A stretch of DNA of 64,000 nucleotides from Paralithodes platypus (GCA_032716605.1 CM064551.1:47095697-47159696), one strand, 5' to 3'; shown: positions 21,065 through 31,602, counted from the stretch's first letter. Notes: a model not told the origin generated them from the sequence alone. Made by a program: numbers and translations.

Positions 21065-22010
21065 ATGCCTAAGTTTAGTCGATCTTTGAATGTCAAATCC
21101 TCTCCCCTGGATTCATTTTACATGGCAGACTTACGGATCTCACTGACACAGTTTTCCTTCTTGGTTCCCTACACATCATGGACGCGACCATCGGTGGCGT
21201 TCGTGTTTCACTACCTCAATTGGTTAATATTGGGAAGCGTCCCAACATCTGCACCACTCTTACGAACCGCCTGTCGGCCATTCGGGTACCGTTTGAGACT
21301 TTCACGGGGTTGGTCGTTCCTCCCTAGGACTTGGGTTCTTTTTGCGAACCTGCTTTATGCTTCGTCCAACGCCGCGTCAGCTTCCTCCTAAGTGGTTTCT
21401 GGCGGAGGCTCTCAAACTGCTCTCGTCTGCCTCTTACGCTCATTACCCCACGCCTGAACACTTCCGTGACATGACTTTGTTCTTTATGGCTTTGGCGACG
21501 GGTGAAGGAGTCCCCGGAGATGACTGCCAGGTCTCGGGACTGACATTCCTTACATCGTTCTCCCGTCCTTGAGTGAGTTACTTTGGCTCCGTCTGTTCGT
21601 ATGGTTGCTACAACCGTACGCGACACTCCCGTTTTTAAGCTTTTCCTGTACCAGCTTTCAAACATGTTAGGGTTCATCTTCCGTTCATCAAACCCTGCAT
21701 CCGTATGTGTACTCGACCAGGCCAGTGTCGGGGTTGCCTTTACGGGTGGCGCCTACGACCAGTAGGAGACTAGGTCGACGTGGTGTGGGACTTTGCCTGT
21801 GTCGGTAGTTTCGGGCCAGTAAACCTTACGTTCTGGACGCAGCTCGTGTTGTCCGTTCGTACGCTGGTACGTTCAGATTTTACATAATCTTTCTCGACCG
21901 AACGTTGCCGACACAGGGCTTTGGTCTTCCCCCACAACGTTTGTCTCCTCCTCTCTGGCCATGTCCACAGGCGGGCCGGGACGTCCTTGTAGTGCGTTGG
22001 GCCAGCAGGT
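21065..22010 (+). pseudogene. DIRS-D tyrosine recombinase, inactive
   Basis: Blocks align with the DIRS-A recombinase: VAFVFHYLNWLI (VALVFNYLNYLF), then MRTCFMLRPTPRQLPPKWFL (MRACFKLRPPPRQLMPTWSL) and MTLFFMALATGEGV, where the catalytic Arg of ATGNRVSEL is replaced (GEGV). Near 21920-22000 the region WSSPTTFVSSSLAMS aligns with WASNHTFLSRYLSVA, and the catalytic Tyr position is Ser. At least three frameshifts. Dead enzyme. Confidence 0.78.
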
Positions 22011-22189
22011 TCACTCAGGGTCTACCTGCAGCGTTCCTTCTGTCTCTTATCCTTCTCCCTTCTTGTTCTTCTTTTATTGGGGGGGGGGTAATTGTACTAT
22101 ACCCATACTTGCACCTAAGTTAAAGGATTAATAACTAGGTTAAGATTTTGATGTCATTTCTCGTCTTAAAGTATACTACGTTCTGTTGG

Positions 22190-22505
22190 TAGGTCTTGGC
22201 CTCCTACCAGAGGAGAGGCTGGGAATGCGAAATCCCCCGGATGAATAACAGGGGTGCTATGGGCTCTCTGCGAGAGGGCTGGTTATCACACAGAGGCCCA
22301 CGTCTCTTCAACAAACTCCCACGGCGAGTAAGAGACATGAGGGACATCTCGTTAGACAACTTCAAGAGAGCCCTAGATGTCGAACTGCAAAAAGTGCCAG
22401 ACGAGCCCATCCTCGCAAGGGAGCGAGCTGTCGCTTCAAACAGTCTACTGCACCAAATCACCACCCATAACGAGGGGCTTCGCGCTCCTTGGTGCCGCTA
22501 GAGGA
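22190..22505 (+). pseudogene. LINE C-terminal fragment in DIRS-D 3' region
   Basis: A 102-codon frame, YQRRGWECEIPRMNNRGAMG... GPRLFNKLPRRVRDMRDISL... LDVELQKVPDEPIL... SNSLLHQI, matching the C-terminal block common in CR1/L2-type LINE ORF2 proteins (GPRLFN-LP, FK-LD, VPDEP). No RT domain precedes it, so it is a strongly 5'-truncated insertion. A short repeated 'ccaaaggtat' follows at 22516. Confidence 0.72.
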
Positions 22506-22944
22506 GCGGCGAACACATCCAAAGGTATCCAAAGGTACCACTGAACTTTTCTCATATGGCTTTCAGTGCTGGTCACTGTCTATGCTCATGTCTTTTCTCG
22601 TCACCCCCTGTACAGTACTCCTCTTCGACGTATGTCAGTATTTACTCATTACATTATGGGTCTTCCTGCCTTTGTCACGAAGGAGGGGGGGGGGGGAGGG
22701 GGAGGGGGAGGGGGGGGGGGGAGCATCCTGGACTTCATATTATTATGATGAAATGCAGCATTCTTTGTAGGTTAGTTATCCCATGGCATAAGACTTGACT
22801 GTACTTGACCTCTCTTGATATGCACCTGTCAGTACACTCTTTCTATAACCTCTCTTGTTTAAGTCGGTCTTTCCATGGTCCTGATATTTCCTAAGGGCTA
22901 CCGTTTGTGTTTTCCGCTTGGATGTCCGCCTCCAATGTGGTACT
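22506..22944. other. DIRS-D 3' untranslated region with G-rich low-complexity run
   Basis: No coding signal. A purine run of (GGGGGA)n type at 22682-22722 would favour G-quadruplex formation on plus. The rest is unique sequence up to the internal palindrome. Confidence 0.6.
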
Positions 22945-22949
22945 CTAGC

Positions 22950-23043
22950 TCTACGTTGGAACGTAGAGGCTACTACTAAATTGGGAGGTTTGACACCTCC
23001 CCAATACCAAAGAAGGAAAATCTTCTATTTGGTAGTAGCCTCG
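22950..23043. repeat. DIRS-D internal complementary region
   Basis: Palindrome with arms tacgttggaacgtagaggct... and, read from the other side, gacgttggatactccgaggct..., joined through the sequence gggaggtttgacacctccc. The left arm is the complement of the element's left end and the right arm the complement of its right end, i.e. a reversed copy of the junction a circular form would have. This is the diagnostic feature of DIRS1 elements. Confidence 0.85.
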
Positions 23044-23369
23044 GAGTATCCAACGTCATAGTATCCCTCCCTCACACCGTACCCCTGCCCATCCAATCTT
23101 CCTCTTGGTAACTTGATAACGAGATGCCTTATAAGCCCAGTTGGGCTAAGGAGGTACGCCTATGACAACGGCGTAAAGGGCCAGATAGGATGGGCAAGAT
23201 TCTTAAAGTTTTCTTTCTTTCTCATCAATATTTGATCTTTTCTTTTTCAAATGTGGCCTCGAAAGTGTGTACAACGTACCTAGTAGAGAGAGTAAGGTGC
23301 TACTCTAGATGTTATCGATTTAATCGCGCTTGTGATTACGATAATTGCCCGCTCCAGAGCGGAGCAGAA

Positions 23370-23411
<42 letters not shown>

Positions 23412-23505
23412 GATAAGTATATAGCTCTACGTTGGATACTCCGAGGCTACTACCAAATAGAAGGTTTTCCTTCTTTGGTAATGGGGAGGTGTCAAACCTC
23501 CCAAT
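23044..23505 (+). repeat. DIRS-D right inverted terminal repeat region
   Basis: Ends with gctctacgttggatactccg, aggctactaccaaatagaag, gttttccttctttgg and gtgtcaaacctcccaat, matching the reversed internal palindrome. A 39-base A run at 23371-23410 interrupts it. The LINE frame resumes immediately after (TCTTTGCTAACC). Confidence 0.8.
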
Positions 23506-23663
23506 CTTTGCTAACCTTGTGTGACCTCTCTAAAGCATTTGACAGTGTCCATCATAACACCCTTATAAATAAACTTATTAAATTCAAAGTTAACCCATTC
23601 TGGTTTAGAAGTTATCTAAATGAAAGATCGCAATCAGTTCTTATGAATTATTATGTTCTATCC
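23506..23663 (+). pseudogene. LINE L3 segment 4: RT motif A
   Basis: LLTLCDLSKAFDSVHHNTLI carries motif A (first catalytic Asp in DLSKAFD), then NPFWFRSYLNERSQSVLMN. Split from segment 5 by a SINE; removing the SINE gives YYVLSSKLPVTYGVPQGS in frame. Confidence 0.9.
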
Positions 23664-23890
23664 AACAACCAACTCTACTCCTAAAATCGATTAATGAAAT
23701 ATTACAAACACATGTGGCAGTCCGTGGATTCGAACCCAGGACGCTCACACCGAATATCAACACCTTATGCATTACACCACGAAGGCAGTTAAAGAATGGT
23801 GGACACTGCCTACGATTTATTATGCAACTTCGAATCCTGCATATCAATCTAAGCATGTACACACATCCCAACTGCAACTCACGTAGGCAT
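23664..23890 (-). mobile_element. tRNA-related SINE, minus strand
   Basis: About 227 bp inserted into the RT frame, with imperfect flanking repeats (atgttctatcc at 23653-23663 and acatactatcc near 23892). Read on minus it contains a tRNA-like stretch (about 23790 to 23702) with an A-box-like TGGTGTAATGCATAAGG and a perfect B box GGTTCGAATCC. No acceptor stem pairs properly, so it is not a functional tRNA gene. About 100 bases lie upstream of the tRNA-like part, which is unusual for a tRNA-headed SINE; the element could be composite. Confidence 0.72.
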
Positions 23891-24806
23891 AACATACTAT
23901 CCTCAAAATTACCAGTAACATACGGTGTTCCTCAAGGATCAATTTTAGGTCCATTATTGTTTATTATATTCGTAAATGACATGCTTATGTTCTTATATTC
24001 TTATATTAAATATATCAAAGACTGTACACTAGTACAATATGCCGATGACACACAACTTCTACTCAGTGACTCGGTAAATAATTTTGGCAATCTAATTACT
24101 AAAATGGAAGAAATACTACAAAAACTGAGACTATATTTTATACAAAATGGATTAATGATGAACGCTGATAAAACCCAATGCTTATTCATAGGCACTCGTC
24201 AGGTACTTTAAAAAATACCCAGGAATGCCACCATATGCCTTAATGACAGCATTATTGAACCTACCACTCATGTAAAAAATCTAGGCATATATTTTGATAG
24301 ACATATGAACTTTGATGTCCACATTAGTGAAATGAGTAAAAAAGTAGTAGGGACACTTATGTATATCAATAGAATAAAAGATCACTTTGACAAATCAACT
24401 AGAACAATCATTGTACAAACACTAGTGCTAAGTATAATAAATTATTGTAGTGTAATTTGGGGTTCATCAAATGCTACCCAAATATCCAGAGTGCAAAAAC
24501 TTCAGAATTTTGCTGCTAAAGTGGCTGACGGTAAGTCAAAAAAGTTTTATCATGTCACTCCTATATGAAAGGAACTAAGATGGTTAAATATTAAAGATAA
24601 AATAACGCATGACACACTAATAGTTATTTTCAAATACTTAAATAAGCTTTACCCAGATTATCTACTAAGTCTACCCACAGTATTCAATGTAATAGCTAGC
24701 ACAACGAGACAACAAAATATGCTTTTTATTCCGAATGTTCAAACTGACATAGGGCAAAAAAAATAACGGTAAGAGGACCTGTACTTTGGAACAAACTCCC
24801 AGTTAA
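23891..24806 (+). pseudogene. LINE L3 segment 5: RT core and C-terminal part
   Basis: YGVPQGSILGPLLFIIFVND (motif B), LVQYADDTQLLLSDS (motif C, YADD), FIQNGLMMNADKTQCLFIGT, then VKNLGIYFDRHMNFDVHIS and VQTLVLSIINYCSVIWGSSN (thumb and after). Frameshift at about 24211; in-frame stop at 24566; last part KRTVRGPVLWNKLPVN with another shift. Ends at TTAA 24803-24806; continuation at 30274 (VQTSSSLGTFKTNVKTLLLN) gives the normal C-terminus. Confidence 0.9.
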
Positions 24807-25047
24807 CCCTCTCACGACCATATGACGCAGAGGTTGCCAGATTAGCAATACTAAATAGAGTTCTCTCACTCTTATAATTAATAATAATAATAATAATAAG
24901 CATGTTACTTATTTCTCATAAGCGCCAATTTTTCCGAAGAATTCACTAGCGCTCGAAAAGAGAAAGAAAAAAGAACAAAAATCAATGCATCAAAAGAAGG
25001 CTTATATACAACACACATTTAACAATCACTAGCAGTGGCAAAATAGC

Positions 25048-27953
25048 CTAAACTCTATAGCCATCTGTCATGACACCTCTCTCAAGATCATAGCTTCTCT
25101 CAAAGAGAAAAGTCTTAAGTTGTCTCTTGAAGCATTCAACAGAACTCAGTTGTCTCATGGACAGCGGCAACCTGTTATACAACCTCGGAGCCATGTAGGA
25201 GAATGACCTCTCAAAGAAAGAAGACTGCTGGAAAGCCCTTGGTTCATCAAGACGAAAAGGGTCATTGTCATGACGCACAACTACACCATGGTGTGCCGGT
25301 GGGCGCCTGAGCAGCTCCGCAAGGTACCTAGGCTCACCAAATTTGAGAACCTTAAAAGTCACCAAACACAATTTAAATTCTATTCTTGCTCTTACTGGCA
25401 GCCAGTGCAGTTCTATGTGAAGAGATGTAGTAGGAGTTCTAGGTAGAACACCAAAAATTAGTCTTGCGGCCCTGTTAAGAACAGACTGAACTTTCTTCAA
25501 AATATAATTTGGAAGACCCACCAACAGGGCATTGCAATAATCAACACGAGAGAAGACCAATGAGTGAACCAACGTCAGGAGGCAACGTCTGGTTAAAAAC
25601 GGCTTCACCAAATAGAGATTTCTGATGTGCAAGTAACAACTTTTAACTATCTGGTTTACATGCTCTTTGAAATCTAATCGGGAGTTCACATATACACCCA
25701 GATTTCGAACAGAGTTGGCCGGTCGCAGCTGAGATCCACCCACATTGATGGAGAGGGCACCCACTATATCATCAGCTCTTCTATTTCCTCGGATGATGAG
25801 AATATCAGTTTTACCATCATTTAGTTTAAGTTTTCTCGCTCTCATCCACTTCTTGATATCAGACATCAACAATTCCATCTTACTCCGTATATCAACTATA
25901 TTTGTGATTCTCACATAAATCTGGGTGTCATCTGCATAAAAGTGAAAGGTGACATTATGTGCACGAAGCAGAAGAGACAAACTGATAATATAAATTATAA
26001 ATAGGATAGGACCTAAAACTGATCCCTGCGGAACACCATACTGCAGGGGTGTCGAGTCCGAGACCACTTGATTTACCATCACACTCTGGGATCTACCTGA
26101 CAAGTACGACTCAAGAAGCAAGAGAGCGGAGTCACGCACACCACAATCATAAAGATCACTCAATAACAACTCGTGATCCACTGTGTCAAAGGCCGCAGAG
26201 AGAGATCAAGCAAGACCAATAGTGAGGCCACACCATTGCAAATGTTCTCAACTAGATCATTATGTACTCTAATCAATGCTGTTTCAGTTGAATGATGCTG
26301 TCGGTAAGCAGACTGAAAAATTGGGATAGTTTCATTCTGCTGAAGTAGTGGTTGTAATTGGTCAAGTATTGCACGCTCTAATATCTTTGATATGAAGGAC
26401 AGGTTGGAGACAGGACGATAGTTCAACATGTTCTCAACATCAAGTCCAGGTTTCTTTAGAGTAGGTCGGAGTAGTGCATGCTTTTCAGAATGTGGGAAGC
26501 TACCTTCAGAGAAGCACTTATTAATTATTTTGGAAATAAACTCAACTGTGTGATCATAGACTCTTGGTAGCTTGGAAACATTTATGGGATCCAACGGGCA
26601 AAATGTTTTATTGAGGTTTCTTATGTAGGACGAGATCATGTCCACCTCTACTGAGTGAAAGGATGAGAGGACATTATTAGGAATGTGTCGGGGTTGGAGT
26701 ACAACTGAAAGTTCTTCACCAACAGAAGCATCATCCAGTTCCTGTCTTATGCGAGTTATCTTGCCAGCAAAAAATGCCACAAAGTTGGCAGCCAACTCGG
26801 CATCGGGTACAGAAGGTCTTAAGCTGACTCTTGTTTTTCCAAGTAAACTGTTTACAATTGAAGCCAACCTCCTCTGGTCATTACCACACGAGTCAACTTT
26901 TCCCTGATAATACACTTTCTTTTCATCTTTGATTTTGTGGACCACAGCTCTTCTGGCTGACAGATATTGCAACCATGTAGAGTCTGTTTTATTTATCCGC
27001 CATTCACGTTCAGCTCTTCTACGCGCTCTTCTAAGAAATTTAACTCGAGTGCTATACCGGGGTGAATCATCTCGTACTATGATTTTCTTCTCTACTTCTG
27101 GACAGTGATGATCGAACACTAATTTAAGTGCATTTCCATGTACCTCCACCAGCTCATCTGAAGTAAGGTTGGAAGTATCAATACTTCCCAAGTACTGTTT
27201 TACTTCACTGCTAGCCAAATTTTGGTCTGCATTTTTATAATTTCTAAATCTGATTACTTTTTCATGTGTGAGTGGCTTAGGGAAATCAAAGCTGAAAGTA
27301 ATCAAAGCATGATCAGAGGTATTAGGGTCAGCATTCTCAACATCAACATCCAGAACACCACCACAATCCACAGGAGAGAAAACCAAGTCAAGGGTGTGTC
27401 CTAAGATATGAGTTGGGTGGGACACATGGTTTACAAAATTGTTCTGATCAGTCAACTCAAGGAACTCAGGAGAGAATGGCTTCAGATGAGGGCTGTCAAC
27501 CCAGTAATTAAAATCTCCACATATCAAAAGTCTTCCGGTTTTAGCAGAAAATTCCTCGAGAAACTGCCCAAACTCTTCCATAAAACCCCTATCTGTGCCA
27601 CGATGGCCAGGCCTATAGACAACTGCCATTCTTAGAATTTGTTGATGGAGTTTTATTTCCACTTCCAACAGTTCATAATAAAGAGGGGCTGGGTTATGGC
27701 TTATTTGCAAGATATTCACCAGAGATGTGGAGTAGACAACTGCCACTCCACCACCCGGATGATCTCCCCTAGGCCTAGGAACATTTATTATGGAATGGGT
27801 TTTAGGCAATGCCGCCTGGATAATATTCAGATCTGACTCGAACAACCAGGTCTCAGTGAGACATAATACATCAAGGTTACGTTCATCCAAGATCTCGCAA
27901 ATATGATCCATTTTGTTACGCAAGGAACGAACATTCAACAGACCCAGTTTCAA
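25048..27953 (-). pseudogene. LINE L4 ORF2: endonuclease and reverse transcriptase, one frameshift
   Basis: Part 1 (27953-26160): starts MKLGLLNVRSLRNKMDHICE, an AP-endonuclease domain with LCLTETWL, ICGDFNYWVDSP and NTSDHALITF, linker, and RT start MLNYRPVSNLSFISKILERA and YRQHHSTETALIRVHNDL. Part 2 (26181-25048): DHELLLSDLYDCGVRDSALL, QYGVPQGSVLGPILFIIYI (motif B), FYADDTQIYV (motif C), NLGVYVNSRLDFKEHV, and a C-terminal FERSFSYMAPRLYNRLP. A single-base change near 26200, within motif A (LLDLS... before DHELL), separates the two frames. With about 960 codons otherwise open, the loss of activity is recent. Confidence 0.9.
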
Positions 27954-27973
27954 CCGGCTCCCATGTGCATTTT

Positions 27974-29224
27974 TCAGTTTTTTGAACCTACAAAATTGGT
28001 GTTCTCAATAACTTTATTTCTCTGAGCTGTCATTAGAGGACAATTTCTACTTGAGGCGAAATGATTTGGCGGCTCCGTAACTGATGTGGAGCTCATACAA
28101 TTTATACATTTGGGGGAAGTCTTGTTGGTGCAGTCTTTTGAGTTATGAGTACCGGCACAGAAGTTGCATTTTGGATCCTCATTTTTCCGATAACACCTGT
28201 CACTGGTATGACCAAAGCCCTGGCAATGGTAACATTGTGTTACCCAGAAGCGATCGTATGCACGACATCTCACAAGTCCAACATACACAGAATTGCCATC
28301 ATCCACAATGTTAGAGCGTATTTCAGGTGACATTTTTACTACCGCAGTCTTTGTGTGTGCATCACTCTTTTGCTTGGTGAATAGCAAATTCATAGCTAAG
28401 CCATCGTCGACCAGGGACTTTATTCTTGGGTTCTTGTTGAGGATGCTGGGAATGATCTCATTATCTTCAGCGTCATTAGCAATGCCTACCAGAGTCATTT
28501 TTGGCATCATCTTCTTTGGTTCGGAGACACTGAAGGCACTGTCCACCCCCAAACACTGATTGATGGCCCTTCCTGCATCTTCTTTCGCTTTCTTGGATGG
28601 AAGTCGTACCACCAGTACACCTGAATCAGTTCTAGTTAACTTGTTAACCGGAACCGAAGCCAAAGCAGTCTCGATTGCCTTTGTATCTGGTGGGCTTACT
28701 GGCTCGGAGGATCGGTCTTTTGGCTTCACTACCAGGACCTGATGGTCCCAGACAGTTTTTTTCTTTCCACCATCTACCACCTCAGTGGTGCATTTGGTCG
28801 GCTCCTTTTTGGTCTCTTCAAATGTTTGCTGAACTATCTTGGCAAACAAGGGAATGTCGGGGGCAGCAACTTTAGTCTCAAGGGTATCCATTCTGTTACC
28901 AATACTCTCTATCTCCACAGCCACCGCAGCAAGGGCACCCTTCACTTCGTTTACAATGGCAGTCTTCACTTCACCAACTAGGGCAGCCGTCAGGTCATCC
29001 AAGGTCTGCTGACTAATTGCTGCATCCTTTGCAGCCAGGGGGGTGGTATCGCAAACAGTGCAATGCCATTTAAATCCAGGTTTCTTCTTTGCAAGTACTC
29101 TGAGGTCCTAATCATCAACATTTATACAGTTAACATGAAAATAGGTACCACACGATTAGCAGCCCAGCGATTTGGCCTTGCCCACAACCTTCCCACAACT
29201 ACAACTCTGATTGCCCGCTGCCAT
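27974..29224 (-). pseudogene. LINE L4 ORF1: PHD finger plus CCHC knuckles, two stops in the N-terminal part
   Basis: From an ATG at 29224 the frame reads a Cys/His-rich module, SCSCGKVVGKAKSLGC..CG, then YFHVNCINVDD, then KKPGFKWHCTVC. The C4HC3 spacing fits a PHD finger, with TAA and TAG stops inside it. The same frame then stays open from about 29090 to 27974. An acidic/helical middle (QQTLDDLTAALVGEVKTAIV) precedes a C-terminal array CYHCQGFGHTSDRCYR, CNFCAGTHNSKDC and CINCMSS, i.e. two to three zinc knuckles for nucleic-acid binding. PHD-bearing ORF1 proteins are known in CR1/L2-group LINEs. The reported Met at 29002 is internal. Confidence 0.82.
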
Positions 29225-29785
29225 TTCAGTGGAAGTAACCAATAATTAAAAACAAAAACACCTGTATTTTGTATCTGATTAAAAATAAGAGAAAACCCTA
29301 GTTTAAAAAAAACGTGAAAATAACTACCTGGGACAGACCCCAGGTAGCGCCGTCCCCGTCAGTGCCACCACAATGGAAACAAATTAAAATGGAAAAGAAA
29401 AAATGGAAAGTGGTGTCTGCAAGGTAACCGCGGGCAGGTGGGGATCGACTTGGCTACCCTTTGGGGGTAGCCCAACCGAGATGCGTGGAGAGACCACGCA
29501 CAGGATGGCAGATGTGTGTGGTGCAAAAACTTTAACCAATTTTGCACACTGTTTTTAGCTTATAGCAGTGACAATGTAATATCCACGGTACTCAGCAAGA
29601 CCCTATTGGTTACGATACCGCCACTGCGCAAAGCTCTCCAAAATTAGTTTTCTGGCCACAGCTAACTCAAAGACAACTGCAGAGGTTGAAGTAACTAAAC
29701 TAAAGGTTTCTAAATACCTCTGATGATAACAAAGGCTTTAAAGTATCCCTAATAGGCTCAAAATTGCATCAAGAACATGAGAGGG
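29225..29785. other. L4 5' untranslated region and right arm of the TTAA element
   Basis: No coding region. Short palindromes (tacctgggacagaccccaggta at 29327; ggctaccctttgggggtagcc at 29453) lie upstream of L4 ORF1 and could be part of its promoter or leader. The remainder, to TGAGAGGG, is the MITE arm. Confidence 0.55.
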
Positions 29786-29789
29786 TTAA

Positions 29790-30269
29790 CCCTCTGTTCC
29801 CGGAAGGGCTCTTGAACGCCCATAAAAAAGCATACACGAGCTACCCGGAAGGGCTCTTAAACACCCATGACGTCAAAGCCTGTGAGCTTGGTGTGCGAGG
29901 CGTCGGTCCGACGCATGTAAACAACAGCCGGCAGGACCGACGCTCCGCATCTCCGGCCACAAGAAGGAGAGCGTCGCTTGTTCGTGTGTGCCTGTATGTT
30001 GTTGTTAAGTATCGAAAAGTGGTGTAAAGTGGCTGTTTTGGCCATAAAGTTATCTCCAATGAAATCATCATCACAGCTCAACCAGTTGACTTAGAGAGCT
30101 CTACTTAATGCCATTCTACAGGTAAATAACACAGCTACGCTTGGGGATGCGCGGGAATGCGGGAAGCAGTCTGATTAACGAATATACGGTAGCCTAGCCT
30201 AGACGTTTTTCGGCCAAAACACCCGGTTTTCGAGGAATATATATATAATACATAGCCGGGGCTGGAGGG
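29790..30269. mobile_element. TTAA-flanked MITE, 480 bp, derived from the piggyBac at 46000-50131
   Basis: CCCT termini in TTAA context. Read inward from the right end it has CCCTCCAGCCCCGGC, CCGGGTGTTTTGGCCGAAAA and agagctctctaagtcaactgg. The coding piggyBac has CCCTCCTTGCCCGGG, CCGGGTGATCTGGCTGAAAA and agagctctctagctcaactgg in the same order and spacing. It is therefore an internally deleted relative that the same transposase could have moved (inference). Confidence 0.8.
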
Positions 30270-30273
30270 TTAA

Positions 30274-30394
30274 TGTACAAACTTCCAGTAGCCTAGGAAC
30301 CTTTAAGACTAATGTTAAAACATTGCTGCTAAACTCTGCTTATGATTAAATTAATGTTCATAAGAAATATGTAGACATGACCCTCTCTCTATAT
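30274..30394 (+). pseudogene. LINE L3 segment 6: ORF2 C-terminus
   Basis: VQTSSSLGTFKTNVKTLLLN then SAYD and a stop, the usual end of CR1/L2 ORF2 proteins. 3' untranslated sequence follows to the DIRS-B insertion and resumes at 39041. Confidence 0.85.
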
Positions 30395-30735
30395 TATAGG
30401 TTTGACTCCTGCAAGGAGATAAAGAAAACCTAATATTTAGTAGTGGCCCCGGAATCATTGACGATATGCCTATTACATAAGGCTACCTCTTCAAACGCCC
30501 ATAAGCGCAGTTTGAAACTACCGCCGCAGAGCTCAGAGGAACCTTCATCATAAGCACACGCTAAATCACTCATGGAATCGTCTTTATGATTGGGTTCTCA
30601 CTACGAAAAAACTTCGTAAAAAATAAAAAATAAAAATCAATTAAGAATAACTATACATAAAGCTTTCCATTTCCGTGGATGTACTTTTTGTGGATTCTGG
30701 ACCAGACGCTGAAATGCGCGTCATTCCATCTTCAA
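30395..30735 (-). repeat. DIRS-B right (3') inverted terminal repeat
   Basis: Same sequence, opposite orientation, as 38735-39040, except for an extra 35 bases at the outer end (taggtttgactcctgcaagg...). Includes the run cactacgaaaaaacttcgta, itself a small palindrome, and cgtggatgtactttttgtgg. Confidence 0.9.
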
Positions 30736-30806
30736 CTGACATATCAAGTATAATAAAATCCTTAATACATCAACGAATGGGAAGGGGATGGTCGGGAGGG
30801 CCCCAA

Positions 30807-30906
30807 TCGTCAATGATTCCGGGGCCACTACTAAATATTAGGTTTTCTTTATCTCCTTGCAGGAGTCAAACCTATAATTTATTAGTGGCCCCTTCATCAT
30901 TGACGA
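30807..30906. repeat. DIRS-B internal complementary region
   Basis: A 100-bp palindrome. The left arm tcgtcaatgattccggggcc and right arm ggccccttcatcattgacga are inverted copies, with ctccttgcaggag at the centre. It equals the complement of the two element ends joined together. Confidence 0.92.
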
Positions 30907-31602
30907 TATGCCTGATATCTCAAGACTGGAGGGGGACATTCGTAATCATATCATAACCATTGCAAATAGTATAGGCAGATAAACAAACAACCACATAGTA
31001 TTCTCACTTGTAAAAAATATATTTTTGTATAAACTGTATACAACATATAAAAAAGGGGTACAAGCAGGGGCGTGCTTAAAGAAGCCTGCTTGACGAAAAA
31101 ATTGGTAACTATGAGAATCTGTTCACATGGACACAGATCTGAAAGTTAAAGGCACCCCACTTAAATTAAGCGGGTAAAAATAAAAATTTATGTTTACATG
31201 TGTACATATAAACCCCATTATTCTAATGTGTATATTTATCAAAATTAGACACAAAAAATAGAATAAATTCTTGTACTATCGCAGATGTACTTTCTAAAAT
31301 GCTTCTCGTAGTTGCAACTACCGAGAATTCTTATCCAAAATAAATTGCTTCAACAGTGTATCCCGCGTAAACTCTGTAAAAAGAACAATTGTTGTACTAC
31401 ATTCTTTGTACCTCAACATTTCCCGTAGTCATTACTACCGAGAAATTTTAATCACTCAAAAAACATAACTCCTATACATTGTATCACAGCTTGTATACTC
31501 TGTACATATCCTCCAGCGGGGTCTAGGGTGTCTTATGGTTCACTGACTGCACCCCCCCCCCCCCTCTTTCTTAACCTAAAAACTAGTGACTTAGAGACCC
31601 AT
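30907..31602 (-). other. DIRS-B 3' untranslated region
   Basis: Non-coding, A-T rich, with a C run at 31549-31564. Homologous to 61014-61583 of DIRS-A (e.g. aagcaggggcgtgcttaaag near 31063; ctccagcggggtctagggtg near 31510). Confidence 0.8.

Larger units (their letters stand above)
15401..23505 (+). mobile_element. DIRS-D: second, divergent and degraded DIRS1-like family
   Basis: About 8.1 kb inserted in LINE L3 without target duplication. The left end begins ATTTAGTAGTAGCC; the right end is GAGGCTACTACCAAAT... followed by a 45-bp extension, so the ends are inverted repeats. An internal complementary palindrome at 22950-23043 combines both ends, as in DIRS1. It encodes remnants of the RNase H/post-RNase H region (20400-21050) and tyrosine recombinase (21065-22010) on plus; gag and RT palm are not recognisable. 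The terminal sequence differs from that of the A/B/C family except for the TAGTAGTRGCC core, so this is a separate family. Confidence 0.85.
24870..29500 (-). mobile_element. LINE L4, two-ORF CR1/L2-group element, nearly full length
   Basis: Minus-strand LINE with ORF1 (27974-29224) and ORF2 (25048-27953), ending at an (ATT)n tail (plus-strand TAA repeats 24877-24899). The 5' untranslated region upstream of 29224 extends to about 29500, though its exact end is not set. The ORFs are separated by about 20 bp. The RT resembles L2/Crack-like LINEs (DHELLLSDLYDCG, YGVPQGSVLGPILF). Confidence 0.85.
24807..29785. mobile_element. TTAA-flanked piggyBac-type MITE carrying LINE L4
   Basis: Ends CCCTCTCACGACC on the left and, inverted from the right, CCCTCTCATGTTC: a perfect 8-bp terminal inverted repeat in a TTAA context with the CCCT start common to piggyBac. 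No transposase. Nearly all of its 5 kb is the minus-strand LINE L4 (about 24870-29500) that inserted later; the original MITE was probably under 1 kb. Confidence 0.82.
24803..30273. repeat. TTAA sites flanking two adjoining piggyBac-type elements
   Basis: TTAA at 24803-24806, 29786-29789 and 30270-30273. The outer two rejoin the L3 codons exactly (PVN then VQTSS). The middle one reads AGGGTTAACCCT, so it is shared by the right end of one element and the left end of the next. Confidence 0.88.

Noticed and set aside
15712..23360. Restriction-modification or phage sites from GC palindromes
   Set aside because: The palindromes vary in sequence and spacing, and the context is a decayed retrotransposon.
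23702..23790. Functional tRNA gene on minus
   Set aside because: It has a good B box and a weak A box but no pairing acceptor stem, and it lies inside a 227-bp insertion with flanking repeats in a LINE. A SINE is the better reading.
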